Part shown: positions 12,337 to 24,738 of the stretch, piece after piece
Numbering within the stretch: the first letter of the stretch is position 1
How the letters are laid out: every line of letters begins with the position of its first letter
Origin: Pohlia nutans
Lineage: Eukaryota > Streptophyta > Bryopsida > Bryales > Mniaceae
DNA: 64,000 nucleotides
Reading direction: 5' to 3'
Assembly: GCA_022496805.1 (NCBI GenBank)
Contig: CM040104.1
Span: forward strand, 7,167,650 to 7,231,649
Notes under the pieces: generated by a model
Database searches by the model: none
Told to the model about the DNA's origin: nothing
What the model saw: only the letters and a program-made list of their open reading frames with translations
Translations under genes and position numbers: made by a program

Positions 12337-13147
12337 CCCCTAACCGTCCCGACGTCCATATTTTGGACTTTTTTGGAGGTACATTCACCTTTGAAGAGCT
12401 ATAACTTTTGCAAAACGTGTCCGATTTTGATGAAATTTTGGAAAAACAAAACGCATGATGTATGGAATGTGTGGTAAGAATTTCAGATCAATCCCAGATG
12501 AATTGAATTTTTGGTGAGCACTTGAAAGTAGGTATCTTTTTTTGGACAGTTTCTGTGAATTTTGATGGCAACAACTTTGGGGGCTTGTATCTCCTTCATC
12601 CCAAGTCCGTTTTCAATAAAACTTATTGGGTTGAATTCCCCTTGAAGTGTAGTTATCATGGTAAAACTTTCATGTCAATCCATGTTGTTTTGAATGTTTG
12701 GGAGTCATTTAGTGCACGGGTCTAGTTTGGACACTTTTTGCTTTTTGGTTCATATGGGTCACTTTTCAGGCTACTTTTTGACATTGCAAGGCCATTTTAG
12801 GGCACATTAAATTTTTTCATGAGAATTTTTTGGTACCAATGTGTTTATATGATGATTTTGAACTACTTTATAGTTCAAAGTTTTTTCATTTGAGTAATTT
12901 TGAAAACGAATTTCACCTCTAACTGTGTTGGTAGGAAAATCTCAACATCCTTTTTTAGCATTAAAACACTACAATCTTGCAATCTATATGCCCAAATGAC
13001 CCCAAAATTGATCCACATGATCTACAACATGTATGTTACAAGATTGTACGGTTGAGATTTCTATACCTCACTTACATTTAGACCTATAACACATCAAAAG
13101 CGATGATGATTTTAAGCCCAAAAAAGCTAGGGACCCTTAGGGGTTAA
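12333..13147. mobile_element. TTAA-flanked non-autonomous element, copy B
   Basis: Shares the TTAA of copy A as its left site; begins CCCCTAACCGTCCCGACG and ends CCCTTAGGGG before TTAA at 13144-13147. At 815 bp it is longer than the others, and its interior is not obviously the same family. A further pair of facing ends sits at 13172-13190 (TAGGGGGGTTAACCCCTAA), so the cluster may be several partial elements. Confidence 0.5.
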
Positions 13148-13189
13148 TTTAATATGGGCACTTGCTTGGTTTAGGGGGGTTAACCCCTA

Positions 13190-15630
13190 AAGGATGTTGG
13201 GGTATTTAATACGTTAGTAGTATCAAAATACAGGTGATGCTAAGGGGTGTAAAAGTGTGAATTTGGAGGGGAGATCTTTTGAGGAGGTGCATATCCATGC
13301 ACTGTGCATATGGTGATTTTCAAGAGCATTTCCATCCGTTGTGGGATCCTAAACAAATTATGTATTTTCCCAGTACACGACTCAAAATACATAGAAAACG
13401 CCCTTTGAGTAGCCATATCTTTTTTTCTGCGTCACATATTATTAAATCATATTTTTAATGTTTAGTTCCCATTCCAAGCTCCATTTTTCATATTTGCAGT
13501 TTTTATCAACACCATAGTCTTCGTGGTGAAATACCATTTGGAAGAACACTTGCAACCCTTTTTGGCATGCAACCTTCTTTAGGGGTTCAGGCATGTTTTT
13601 AGATAGCTCATCCATTCTCCTCTTAACTAAAGGTTGCACTTGCCATTATGAGGAATAGTAAACCTCTAGTTGTCTCCCTAGTGTTCCCTATGAACTTTAG
13701 TTACCCTCTTTACTCTTCTTCTCCTCTTTTAATTAACCTTAGATTCTTCTTTTTTCTCTTGTGTTAACCAAGAATAATGAGGTGGTATGTGCTTTCTTAA
13801 CTCCTTTTCAATAGATACCTTAGCACAATTGGAACATGGTATAAACTTGTCTCTTTGGCTTCCTAGTACCCTACAATTGACTTTTTTAACCCAATTGGTT
13901 TTCAAACCAACTAATTGGGCCAAAGGCCTAAGTAGGCTAAATTAATTGAAAATCACAAGTATGGGTTTTTTAATTAAGTGATGTTTGATTAGTTGGTTAA
14001 GTCTATGAGGCTTAGTTTAGTAGTGCACATATTTTATTTTTACAATAGTTGTTGTTAGCCCTTTTGGTTCATACAAGTATACAACCTTATGCAAATGATA
14101 AAAGTCTTTTTTAATCTTTAAATGACAATAAATGGCAAGTGTACCAATCAACGAGGTACTTTTGTCTTCTTCAAGACAATAGACAACCCACATGTCACAA
14201 TATAAAATTTCCTAAATTCTCCAATCTTCACAATATGTAAAGAAATCATGATTGGAAATGTAAAAACCACCTTGACAAACTTGTCTTTTGGAAACAAATA
14301 GAATTATATTAAGAATTTGCACTAATGCTTTGCAAATATTCAAAAGCCAACATCAAATAAGTATGCATGTTTCTAAATAAATGACACATAATGAGGTTCT
14401 TTTTATATTTACAATTGATCAATTAATTAGTAACTATTTAGAATGGAAAGCTTAATTGTCAAGGAGGTACTTTTAATCAATTTCAAGTATTTGCGAATGA
14501 TATTATTGTCAAATACATGAAGCATTTTCCATGGGTAAAATGGTCTTTACCTTGACATCTAAACAATTGATGTAAAAAAGTTATATATACTAAATATACT
14601 GTAGTTAAATAAAATATTATCGCCATTGTTTATGAAATCTCTAGGGTGTCATTGTTTATGACAAATATGGAGCTCTTGTTGATGGCCACTGTTTCAAAAT
14701 GAAGTATAGTTGAAGAAATAATTGAAGTATGATAACCTCTATACCAAGGTTTGATAACCATGTTTACAATCCATGTCCTTGACTTAATAAGGGTAAAAGA
14801 TTATCTATGGAGAAGGAAGTTTTGTAAATATATAATCAAATATAGAATTTTGTCCAAAATTTGAAAAATCAGTTGTACATGTATATTTTACAAAACGATC
14901 AACCTAAGAAACTAACAAAGACTCTTAAAACTCTTAGAATCAACATCTAAACAATCTTCATACAAATAATTTTTAAGGTTAGAAAGTTTGATTTAGCCTT
15001 TGAAATTGTACAAACTCTAAGAAGTAAATTATTTCAAAAATTGAAGTGTTAAATTTGCCTTTCCTATAGGTATTCCAAAATGTTTACTACTAGAAAAAGG
15101 TGTTGTTCATTACACTCTTTTTAACATTATTTTTAACACTCATTTCAAAAATAATGTCAAGAAGACCACATCCTTTTTTAACCCGCTAAAAAGAACTTGA
15201 AGCCTGAATTAATTGGGCATCATGTTGGTTTTAGTGTTTTTGAGTAGATTCTACATCATGCATTTCCTTTTTTTCACTTTTATTCATGTTTTGATCAACG
15301 CATGCAACATTCTTCACTAATTATGATAATATAAAATTGAATCTCATTTGTATTAGAATTTTCATATTATAATCAATCAAATTTTTCATTTTGAAACTGT
15401 GAATCCTTGATCCTTTAGGACTTAATAGTGGATATTTAGTTAGAATGTAAGTTATGCTCTAAATTCCTTTTTATTACGCTCTCTTTGTGTCGCATTCTAG
15501 TATATCAAATGTTGTGTACACAATGTGATTCCACATGTCATGTATACTTTGAACTCATTATTATCACAGTCTCTGATATCACAAACATTGTGTACACATG
15601 TGATTGAACACTTTCCACATGACAAGTTCT
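13190..15630. other. AT-rich intergenic DNA, nothing recognised
   Basis: No frame above about 65 codons, no RNA gene and no clear repeat apart from homopolymer-rich tracts. Confidence 0.6.
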
Positions 15631-15805
15631 AAACTGATACCAAGGGGTGATATAAAAGAGTACAATTATTGCCAAAGAACTGATGTACGTTGATTAGCAA
15701 AGGGTGATATAAGAGAGTTGGTTGCCAAAGAACTGATGACCAAGGGGCGATATAAAAGAGGACACTGGTTTCCAAAGGCTGTGACATAAAAGAGTTCTGC
15801 GTGGA
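15630..15805 (+). repeat. Degenerate tandem repeat with reiterated TATAAAAGAG
   Basis: Three to four copies of a roughly 60-bp unit (CCAAGGGGYGATATAAAAGAG ... GGTTGCCAAAGAACTGATG), each including a TATAAAAG- or TATAAGAG-like box. Could be a repeat relic or reiterated core-promoter-like boxes; no downstream gene is obvious. Confidence 0.65.
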
Positions 15806-16099
15806 CACAAAATTAGGGTTAAGAGAATCCCGGGGACAGTACGGTATAGAAAATGGAGAAGAAAAACAAGTGGAGCTCTGTGCACTGCAGGGCTATCCCG
15901 CCAGAGCCCGCATGCTGCGCCCGCGTGTCTTCCCATCACAACAGTGATGTCGGTGACGATTTGGCGATTGCACACACTACACTGACAACTGAGCGCAGGC
16001 AACAGTGAGGCAGCTGCATTTTAATGGATTCCTATGGCTTAGTCAATTAGTCGGCTTAGAACACAATTCCTGACATTCGCACGCGGCATCAAACAATCG

Positions 16100-16680
16100 C
16101 GTCATTAATCCAGAGCTTGCGTTCGGAGGAGTTGGAAGATGAGCACTCGGAAAACAAACAGGTGCGTACTTAATTCCGAGCTTATTACGGTTGGAAAGAC
16201 AATTCGTGAAGAACAAAGGACAGATTTGAATGTAAATGCCGTTTTTATAAAGCGGTGTGTTCGTGAAGCCAGTTTTGAGGTTTTCGGATTTGTCCTTGTG
16301 AGCGGGAAAACAGAGCATCACACAAGTGCGTAATCCAGAGCTTGCGTTCGGAGTTGGAAGACGAGCACGCGGAAAACTAACAGGTGCGTAGTTCCCGAGC
16401 TTACGGTTGGAAACACAATTCATGAAGAGCAGAGTAGATATCTGAATGTAAATCGCCGTTTTTATAAAGAGGTGTGTTCGTGATGCCAGTTTTGAGGTTT
16501 TCGGATTGGTACTTGTGAGCGGGAAAACAGAGCCATTGTGTGACGGCACGCGCAGTGCGTAATTCAGAGCTTGCGTTCGGAGGAGTTGGAAGACGAGCAC
16601 GCGGAAAACAAACAGGTGCGTAATTCCGAGCTTACGGTTGGAAACACAAATCGTGAAGAGCAGAGGAGACATCAAATGAC
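16100..16680. repeat. Tandem repeat, about 227-bp unit, two and a half copies
   Basis: The words CAGAGCTTGCGTTCGG, GAAAACAAACAGGTGCGTA, CGAGCTTACGGTTGGAAA, CCGTTTTTATAAAG and CCAGTTTTGAGGTTTTCGG recur at spacings of 225 and 229 bp (anchors at 16111, 16336, 16565). The minus-strand frame through it simply repeats the unit. It lies about 0.5 kb upstream of the gene at 17162, so it may act in its promoter or be unrelated. Confidence 0.85.
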
Positions 16681-17161
16681 ATTCAGTTTACATGATGTCC
16701 GCGGTGCACAAAAGGGGTATTAATTTGAGTATATGTGAGTGCACAAACGGGGTATTAATTTGAACATTGCCGTACAAATTATACATACTATAAACATATT
16801 TAGAGCTGAAAATATTGAAGTATACTTACATTAAACATTACATTAAATATTTAGGACGGAATAGATCTGTATACAAAGGTTTTAAACATTTAAACCCTCG
16901 TATAAACCCTCGTATAAGGGGTTTTTTTAGAATCAATTTGCTTTAAGTTTGCGTCTTCTGACGCATCGCGATTGACGATGCAGAGAGGGTCGATGTTTGC
17001 GTTTGAAATTTGGAGTTCAACTCGACGCGGTCTAGTTTCTTCTTGTGTGCGAGAGGGAGGGCGACTGATGCCTGCGACATCACTACCTTAGAGAGCCCAT
17101 CAAGTTTATTTTGCAGTTTCAGCTAGAGCGATTGTGTGTAAATTGCTTTTAGGTATTGATC

Positions 17162-18815
17162 ATGGGGTTAGGCATTATAAATTTAGCATTCGTAGAACAG
17201 ACAAGCATGTTGTCTGTGATTCCTTCGAGCTCAAGAGAAACGTCATGTAGAAACTTAGGTACTTCTGCAACGTTAGGGTTTTCAAGGAATTCTAGTTCCA
17301 GAGGTAATCGCTTGTCACCTTTTACTTTGACAATAACGGCATCGCCACTAAGAGCTCGGTTGGCGGAGAAGAGCTCATGCATTCTGGGAGGACAAGGTTA
17401 TGTTCATGCAAGATCGATGGCTCGTATACGGAAAGGATTAGCTGCAGCTGCGGGAAGCAATGCAGATTCAGAGGCAGCGGCAGATTCAGAGATTAGACAA
17501 GCGTCCGAGGAGGAAGACGTGACTGAGGTCCAATTATCAGGGGACGACATGGAAGTACAGGAAATCGGGGAGTCACTCGTTTCCGTCAGAACATTAAAGA
17601 AAATGGTTTTTAAAATTGGAGATGGCAGCAAACAGTTTGTAATGAACAGTGTTGGCGGAGTGGTTGGTATCTTCAAGAAGGAGAAGAAGCAGCCTGAGCT
17701 CTTAGCATTTGAGGCTTCGAATTACGAGTCGAAGGATGGCAAGACAGCGTTACATCAGTGGACCGCAACTGAGCTCACAATGCAGCATAATCAGTTAGTG
17801 CGCATTGCCACGGACCTCAACTACCTCATTTTCGCTTTCGGATTTTTCGGATGGGTGCGAGTGCTGGAGGCTGTCTTAGCAGCCTTTTCCACTCACCCTG
17901 TTAAACTCAGAAAACTGACGCAAGCCTCCAATGCCATGGATCCTCTCACCGTTGCGTGGTTAGCCTACAACTTACGCAAGCCAATTCTTGGAATTCTGCA
18001 AGTGAATCCCACCGACTTTCAGCAACTGGCCACCTTGAAAGGGAAATTATGGGAGGAGCTTCACGCTTTCTTTGAACGGCAGTGGAAAGTGGTATGTCAT
18101 CCTCTGCCGTTGCTTTTGACCTTCTATGTTTCAGTCGTTCTGCACTCAACCCTCTCTAATGATACCGTATATTAGAGATTCGCTGTATATCCTGGGATTC
18201 TGTCATTTTGTGTACACATCTGTGCACTTGAATGTTACAATTTTGGTGCTCTGAATCACGCCAATTTAACGAATATGACCATAAGTGCATTTAGAATCCC
18301 ATTTGTCCCCCTGAGGTAGTGTCATTAGAAAGGGTGTAATTGTAAGGGTAACAACACCTTTTGTGCAAGTTTATGTAGATTTTATGAATTGCCTGTGGGA
18401 AGACAACAATCGTTGTAATTTATGCCACCAGTTTTATGCACATATGTTATTAAATCAGGAGGCTGTGATCGACTTGCAGATGGCAACTTTGGCGGTGGTG
18501 AGATTTTTAGGCTTGGTCGGCAACAACGTACCCGCATCACAATGGATCACCAGCAAAGTGAAGCAGCTATGGGATGTAATGATGATGCTCCCAATCTTCT
18601 AGACACTGCTTCTGCTACTGAGAATGCAGACCTCAATGTAAATAGTCCTGGCAAATTAAACTGCAGTACCAGTGCAGATCTGAAGCGAAGAAAATAGTTG
18701 GCCATGTTAAGCTTAATGGTGGCATGAGAAAACAGAAATGGATATCCGCATTCCAGTTTCGTCGGGTTGGAACAAGCAACTCTCCGTCGACCGCTGCAAC
18801 TCGAAACGCAACCTG
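17162..18815 (+). CDS. Predicted plastid-targeted protein of unknown function, multi-exon
   Basis: ATG at 17162. Exon 1 (17162-18091) begins with a Ser/Thr/Arg-rich, acid-poor stretch of about 80 residues typical of plastid transit peptides, then an acidic linker (ASEEEDVTEVQLSGDDMEV) and a mainly helical part (LNYLIFAFGFFGWVRVLEAVLAAF, hydrophobic). Donor GTATGT at 18092 and acceptor ending AATCAG at 18458 join two phase-0 exons; exon 2 (EAVIDLQMATLAVVRFLGLVG...) either stops at TAG 18600-18602 or is spliced again (GAT/GTAATG at 18576, CTGCAG at 18666) into exon 3 YQCRSEAKKIVGHVKLNGG to 18815. Further exon-like pieces occur at 18907 and near 19175-19235 (YGDPNFEVVSSSVKVQPRY before GTAAGT). 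I do not recognise the family. Tandem repeats lie upstream; the 3' structure is uncertain. Confidence 0.6.
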
Positions 18816-19565
18816 GTTTGTGTAGTCTCACTCTTTCCGTGTACGAAATTTGGAAGGTCTATGTAATGTTGTTTACTTCAACATTTCTGCACAATGACTC
18901 CTGTAGGTGCAGAAGTGAATCGGAGTCTCATTTCTTGCATGTTGACGATGAGATGTCAACCCTTGGAACTCAATTTCTAATTGCAACGATTCTCAAATGT
19001 GGTTATGATCTGCATAGCTTATACGTCCTGTTCCTCCTTGCTATTTTTATTCTTCGAACGTTGAATATATTTAACTAACATAACCTCAATTGCTGTCTCG
19101 AGGTGGCAACCCAGCATTGGATAATTATGGAGACCATGGTTAAATTATATCTCATAATCTTATCCTTCTTTAGTATTATGGTGATCCAAACTTTGAGGTT
19201 GTGTCCAGTAGCGTGAAAGTACAGCCTCGTTATGTAAGTAACATCCTTTGTCTGTCCTGGGGCTTAGCATGTTATTTTTCATTACAAGGCTCTACTTTCA
19301 CGTTATCTAGTCGGTTACGAAACGGCTCCCAATGGTGCAAATGCGAGTGCAGGAGTAGCAGCTCGTGAAGACGGGGATTACTATACAAAATTTACAGACC
19401 TTTTATTAAAAAAATTGAAACTCTAAAATACAGGAAGCTCATCACCACAACGACGGAGCGGCGTGGCGGTGAGCAATGACGGGCAAAACTGGCGAGCTAG
19501 CGATCAACAGATGCAGGACCCATCAATCGTCAGCTCTACAGACTGTATGTACATACAATGGCAAT
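18816..19565. other. Region downstream of the plastid-protein gene; possible extra exons
   Basis: Contains two or three exon-like stretches on the + strand with splice signals (acceptor CCTGTAG at 18906; TATTATGGTGATCC exon ending CGTTAT before GTAAGT near 19235). They may be 3' exons of the 17162 gene. After about 19440 it is the 3' flank of the minus-strand HMA gene. Confidence 0.35.
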
Positions 19566-22500
19566 TTAGCGTCTTCCGTTGTAGAATCTCTCCTGCCGGT
19601 AAGAAGCCTGGGGCGGACTCACGTATGTGACGTTATGAACCCGGGAGTTCGCAACGTAGGGCATGGCGTGGTCGCGCTCCGGCGGCAAGATGGCCGTCAC
19701 GGCGGGACCGTGGCGCTCCTGCGGCAGTTGCACGACCGTCACGGCGGGAGCTCTGGCAGCTTTGGCCGCTTTGGCGGATTCGGCTCTGGCTGCGTCGGCT
19801 CGGGCTGCTTCGGCCAGGGCCGCGCGGTAGCGGCGGTAGTTCTCGCTGTAGTCCACCGTGAGGTCCCAGAACGCGGACCGCTTCTTCACCAGCTTCACCC
19901 GGTTGAGGACGCGCGCTGGATCGGCGGGACCGTAGACTGTCACCTTCTGGTTGTACTGATCGGTAACCACGTTCTCCACTCCCTCTAGATCCAGTAGCCG
20001 GTCTTTCACTTTCTTCGCGCATTTCTCGCAGCACATGGGTACCTTCAGCTCGATGGGCTGGATTGCAAGGGGCAACACAAGTTACGAAAATGTTCACCAG
20101 GCTTGTCTTCCCTCATAACGTCTATCCCTTGATTGACAGACAGACAGACCGAGAGACACACAACTTCTAATAGACTCGGGTTGCACAGTTTGGAAGATCA
20201 ATTTGAGACAGGGAGGGACATTGACCCGGGACTTGGTGCGAATGTTTCGTTGTGGTTACTTAATGTTCCGAGTACCGGTACGTGCAAAAAAGTTAAACTA
20301 GCTTGGTACTTGGAACATCAATCACAAAGTGACACTTGCATTGTGTCCCACCGGAGGTCAAGTAGATTCTTTTCGTGTAAGACAATCCCGATTCTTAATG
20401 CAAACATTGTTAAGGCATATATTACGCAAACATCTAGTAAGAAAATTCTGGTTCAAGGTAAACATCTAACAAGACAATCCTGGTTCAATGCAAATTATAC
20501 TCTCATGTGAAAAAACTACCTGTCCCATGGTGGGACACGGTCAGTGAAGATATTTCACAAAGTCCAGTCTACTAAATGCCTGTCCAACCTTCTAAAATGT
20601 TGGTCCAACTGCCGAGCATTTACTCAACGTGAAGATTTGGAAAATCTAGAAGTAGGCTGGGCAGGCATTTTAGAAGGTCAGACTTTGTGAAAGAGCATCT
20701 CTGGACACGTTGCACATGTTACGTTGTAATTAGAGTCCTAGGTACCAACTAGTTTAATTTATTTTTTGCAAGTACCTCCAAGGACATAAACCCCAACGAG
20801 ACACTTGCACCGTGTAGCAGTTCAGTGTCCCTGCCTGTTTTCTAACATCGTACAAGGCAATCCTGGTTGAATGCCAACATTGGCAACATCTTACAAGGCA
20901 ACCCTGATTCAAAGCAATCCCGGTTGGATACAAACATCAACAAGGCAATGCAGGTTCAATACAAGAAGGCTTGAATCTACAACAGGTGGAGATCGATACC
21001 CGCTTGTGTAGAATAGGGGACTCACATGATGAACGATGGGACGCTGAATGGGCGGAGTGACGCTACGCTTGACAACAACTGGAGCCGGAGGAACATGATG
21101 ATGATGAACTTCAACAGGAACAGGCACTTCCACCACTTTCACGGGCCCCGGCACCGGCACTTCCACCACTTTCACCGGCCCCGGCACCGGCACTACTTCC
21201 CGAATCTCAGGCACAGGCACGGGGACTTCGACCACCTTGCGAATCTCCTCGTGCGGCCCGGCGCGTCGAATTTCCGGCGCCGGCGTGTGCACTCGTCGAT
21301 CCAGGCGCTCCACGGGGCGGATGCTGTGGCCGCGCTCGATCCGTTCGACCGGACGGAGAGGCTCGTTGACGATGGCTCGGCGCTCCACCGGACGGAGAGG
21401 CTCCTCGTCTACAGGTCGTCGATGGCGTGGTGCCTCGACGATTTCGCGTTCTTTGATGACCTCTCGCTCGATGTAGCGCCGTGGCGGTGGCGCTCTGTGG
21501 TCTTCAACGTAGTACTCTGGTGTCGGTACAATCCACGTGGGTTCTGTAGGTCCGTAGAATAACTGCACCAGTCGATCACCAAAAAAATTCACCCACCATG
21601 CATGTCACAACCACTTTCATGCTTCACATTTGATATATAGTAGGGTATACGTCTGGATCTTTTGCGGGGCCATTGTGGGATCGTTTTAGCTCATGTCGAT
21701 CTGCATGATCGACTGAAGCGCAGTGATACTTACTTCAATAGGAGCGATATCAGCTCAGTATCGATATCTAATGCGCCATATTCATTGAAATGGCCAGTCA
21801 AAGTTATTTTGGCCGCCATAGTAATTTAACATGAAGTTGAAATTCAGCGTCCAAAATAACTTTGACTGGCCATTTTAATGAATATGGCTTAGTAAGCTTG
21901 GTAACGATATCGATATGCAGCTGATATCGATATCTATTAAGAGCTTCGTTCGACCTGCTGCTGCAGTTAAGCTATCGATAAGTCTTGGATATCGATATGG
22001 AGCTCGATATCGATATCTAAGCTTATTCACACATACAGTGATCACTAATGGTTGAAGATTCAGTGAATCGATCGACACTAGCTTAGTACTGCAAATTTCA
22101 GTACTCATAAATAATTCATGAGTTGTCATGGCAAGTTAGACCGGGCTCGATCGAAAAACTGGCTGGCAGTTCATTTCTGTAAAAGACTTGAGTAAACGTA
22201 AGAATTTTACATATATGTTTAGCTTGAGTTTATTCTGAAATTTATCTTGACTCGTTCAGATTCAAACAGGATCAATGATTGTTAGCAACCTTAAGGAATC
22301 GGGTAAGTTTATCCTTACAACATTATTTACGGTTCCTAAATGTTAGTTAACAAACTGTAACGTTGCTTGAGTTACTTCCCTAGTACGTTGCTAACAAATG
22401 TAGCACAATGTATGATTCTAGTAGCAGTCAGTTTCTCAAACACTAAGTATGCCAATCTGAGGAACGTCAGTCATCTAGAAAAATCATGCAGCTTTAAGAT

Positions 22501-22612
22501 AAATTAACTAGAACCCTGTCTCCAAGTACCCAAATCAGATTTTAGCTTAGACTGTAAAGCATGAGCTAAGGGTTGCGTAACTTACATCTTCCATGCTCAT
22601 GAGGCTTGGCAT
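19566..22612 (-). CDS. HMA-domain (heavy-metal-associated) plant protein, 351 aa, three coding exons
   Basis: Exons on the minus strand: 22612-22586 (MPSLMSMED, donor GTAAGT), 21562-21026 (acceptor GTGCAG, donor GTGAGT) and 20057-19566 (acceptor ATCCAG); all junctions are phase 0. The N-terminal half is low complexity, rich in Arg, Pro, Val and Glu, with repeated LRPVER and VKVVEVPVPG units and a HHHH run. The C-terminal half has one ferredoxin-like HMA domain (about residues 189-255) with the metal-binding loop MCCEKC, then an Ala/Arg-rich tail ending FYNGRR. There is no CaaX box, so it is an HPP-type rather than an isoprenylated HIPP protein. Family members bind transition metals; the partner is unknown. 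Introns 1 and 2 carry fold-back insertions. Confidence 0.85.
20545..20700. repeat. Fold-back repeat in HMA gene intron 2
   Basis: TTTCACAAAGTCCAG ... ATGCCTGTCCAACCTTCTAAAAT on one side pairs with GCATTTTAGAAGGTCAGACTTTG on the other, about 130 bp overall. MITE-like, no coding capacity. Confidence 0.6.
21740..22020. repeat. Fold-back element with ATCGATAT-rich arms in HMA gene intron 1
   Basis: Inner arms at 21775-21812 and 21851-21888 (GCCATATTCATTGAAATGGC and its complement, continuing to TTATTTTGG) are about 38 bp and nearly perfect. Outside them are further inverted blocks of GATATCAGCT and TATCGATATC, so the fold extends to about 21945, and more GATATCGATATC palindromes follow to 22018. 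Confidence 0.8.
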
Positions 22613-22990
22613 CGTTGTCTTGAAATGAGTTGTATCGATGAATTCCTGCAACAATGAATGACTCTACTCCAACACCTCAAATTAGCCTTTGAGCACCTGT
22701 ACTCTCTCTCTCTCTCGATTGATCTCTACTTCGGAGGCGGTAAAACAGATCTCTCAACACAAGCAACAAGATGGTGCACTCTGAAATCAAAGCTTTCTAC
22801 AGAGCCGGAGCTGTACAAAATTAATTAACTGAGCACCAAACAACAATACTAACAACAAGAGCAGAAAATGAATGGAGCGTGAATCGTTTTTTTTGTTTTG
22901 TTTTTAAGAAAATGATGATTGAAGAAAGGTTAGGTATTTACAGATGAAGAAAATGATGTCCGGAGGAAGGCTTATAAAGGGGTATGAGAT
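22613..22990 (-). promoter_or_regulatory. Likely 5' untranslated and promoter region of the HMA gene
   Basis: Upstream of the MPSLM start there is an acceptor-like TTGTTGCAG before GAATTCATC (a possible 5' UTR intron), a GA microsatellite near 22700-22716 and a TATA-like CTTTATAAG at 22979-22971. Assigned by position only. Confidence 0.35.
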
Positions 22991-23390
22991 TTGGGTCCCT
23001 CCTTGAGGAACCCCCCTCTAAGTTCAGGAAAGGTGAGTGGACGGCCACTGGATTTCGTGCTTTATTTTTGGTCGGCCTAGACGTGTACACGTGTGATCAT
23101 TTTCTTGCAGCGGTGAAGAGTTTATTTGACTTGGGCAACTTTGGGAGGCAAAAATCTGCCTTGGCATAGACGCCGATGCCATTTGCTTACCTCTGTAATG
23201 ACACTTCATGCCTTGGGGGAAGAAATGGGGTTCTGAAATGCGTTCACAACTTGACATGTGGAAGTTGTTCACTCACATGTGTACGTTCTCAGAACTTTTT
23301 TATGTCACATTTTTGTTGCCAATGTACATGAATTCAGAGCTTGGTTTGTTCAAAGTGTCCAATCACATGGTTTTGTTACTAATCTATACA

Positions 23391-23977
23391 TTAACCCCTG
23401 AAGGACCACAACTATGTTTCTTTCCAAACACTCCAAAGTTGTCTAAAAGTACCCCTTCTCATAGAAAGGCAAATAGCTTTTAATCTAAAACCTTCTTGAC
23501 CAATTCAACCGTAGGATATTTCAACTAACTTGAATTTATTAGCACTTCAAATTTTCAACCGTTCATGGTTCCTCTAAAGTAAGATTATAAGCTACAAAGT
23601 TGGCTGCACTTTTCTTTTTTAGTTTGTTGTCCGAGTTTGAAACTTTCAGAAAATGCCGGGAATGCAAAGTTTAGTCTTAGATTTGATAAAATGAATTTGG
23701 CTGTTGAGTATATGGGGGTGTTAGCTCATTGTGTACAAAAATTCAAATGCATAGCTCATTGTATGAAAAAAATTCAGGAGTTGCCCGCAGTTAGGTTTTT
23801 CACCTTTGCATGATTGTACTTTTTGATCTATATATCACCTATGTACACAAATTACTATCCCATCTTCGTTTAAAAGAGTAGAATCACCACAAAATATTTC
23901 AAAAATTGAAGATCAATACTCATTCCACACTGAGTGGACCAAACTTGGAAAATCAACCTTGGTCTTTTAGGGGTTAA
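23391..23977. mobile_element. TTAA-flanked non-autonomous element, copy C
   Basis: 587 bp between TTAA sites; left end CCCCTGAAGGACCA, right end TGGTCTTTTAGGGG, a 14-bp imperfect inverted repeat. No coding capacity. Confidence 0.75.
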
Positions 23978-24734
23978 GAAAGGTAGATTGTTTTTATTTT
24001 GTTTGTTTTGTTTTGTATGTTACATTGAAATCTCCCGGACCAAGCGCCCACTGGCCGGTTCTTGGTATTGTTGAAAGCTCTCCACGAGAAGGGGTTAAAA
24101 GGTGCATCAAAGTCATTTCGTGCCTTTTGGACCCACCGTGTGAAAGTTATGGATTTTTTATCGAATTTTATCACCACAAATTGAATTAAACTAAAATAAA
24201 TTCTAAAAATAAAAGTAAAAGAAGTGAATAGAAAACACTTGGGCCAACAACACAAGGTGACACTAGTGTACATGAATTAAGAACTTGGTATGCTCAAAGT
24301 GTCCAATCACATGTGTACATTAGGGTTGTCTTAGTTTCTCAACCATTAACAAGTGTTGAAGTGACAGTCATCTAGCAGACCTTTATGTTTGTCAGACAAG
24401 TATATTCTTAGAATATATATGGAATATTCTAAAACATTCTTAGATATTTGGGTATATTTCATTCAAGTTGTTGAACATATTTAACACTACTTTAACTAAA
24501 CAATGACATCATATGTAGTATTTACGAATTATGGACAAGACAACCCTTTAGTGTACACGATTTTTTAGTGTACACAATTGAATATACTAGAATGGATTAT
24601 TGAAGAGTGCTATAATAATGAGTACAAAGTCCCTTTGTAATCCTTCTCACCTAAGTATGAGGAAAGCATCTATTGATAACTTTTACATGTTTTCATCCAA
24701 GAAAAGAGTTATTCATCTATAATCTAATATTTTT
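23978..24734. other. AT-rich intergenic DNA, nothing recognised
   Basis: Contains a short re-use of the GTACATGAATT ... GTGTCCAATCACATG block also present at 23320, but no gene or bounded element. Confidence 0.5.
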
Positions 24735-24738
24735 GTTC

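Noticed and set aside
16043..16675. 210-codon minus-strand ORF
   Set aside because: It is a by-product of the 227-bp tandem repeat; the peptide repeats with the DNA unit and has no family character.
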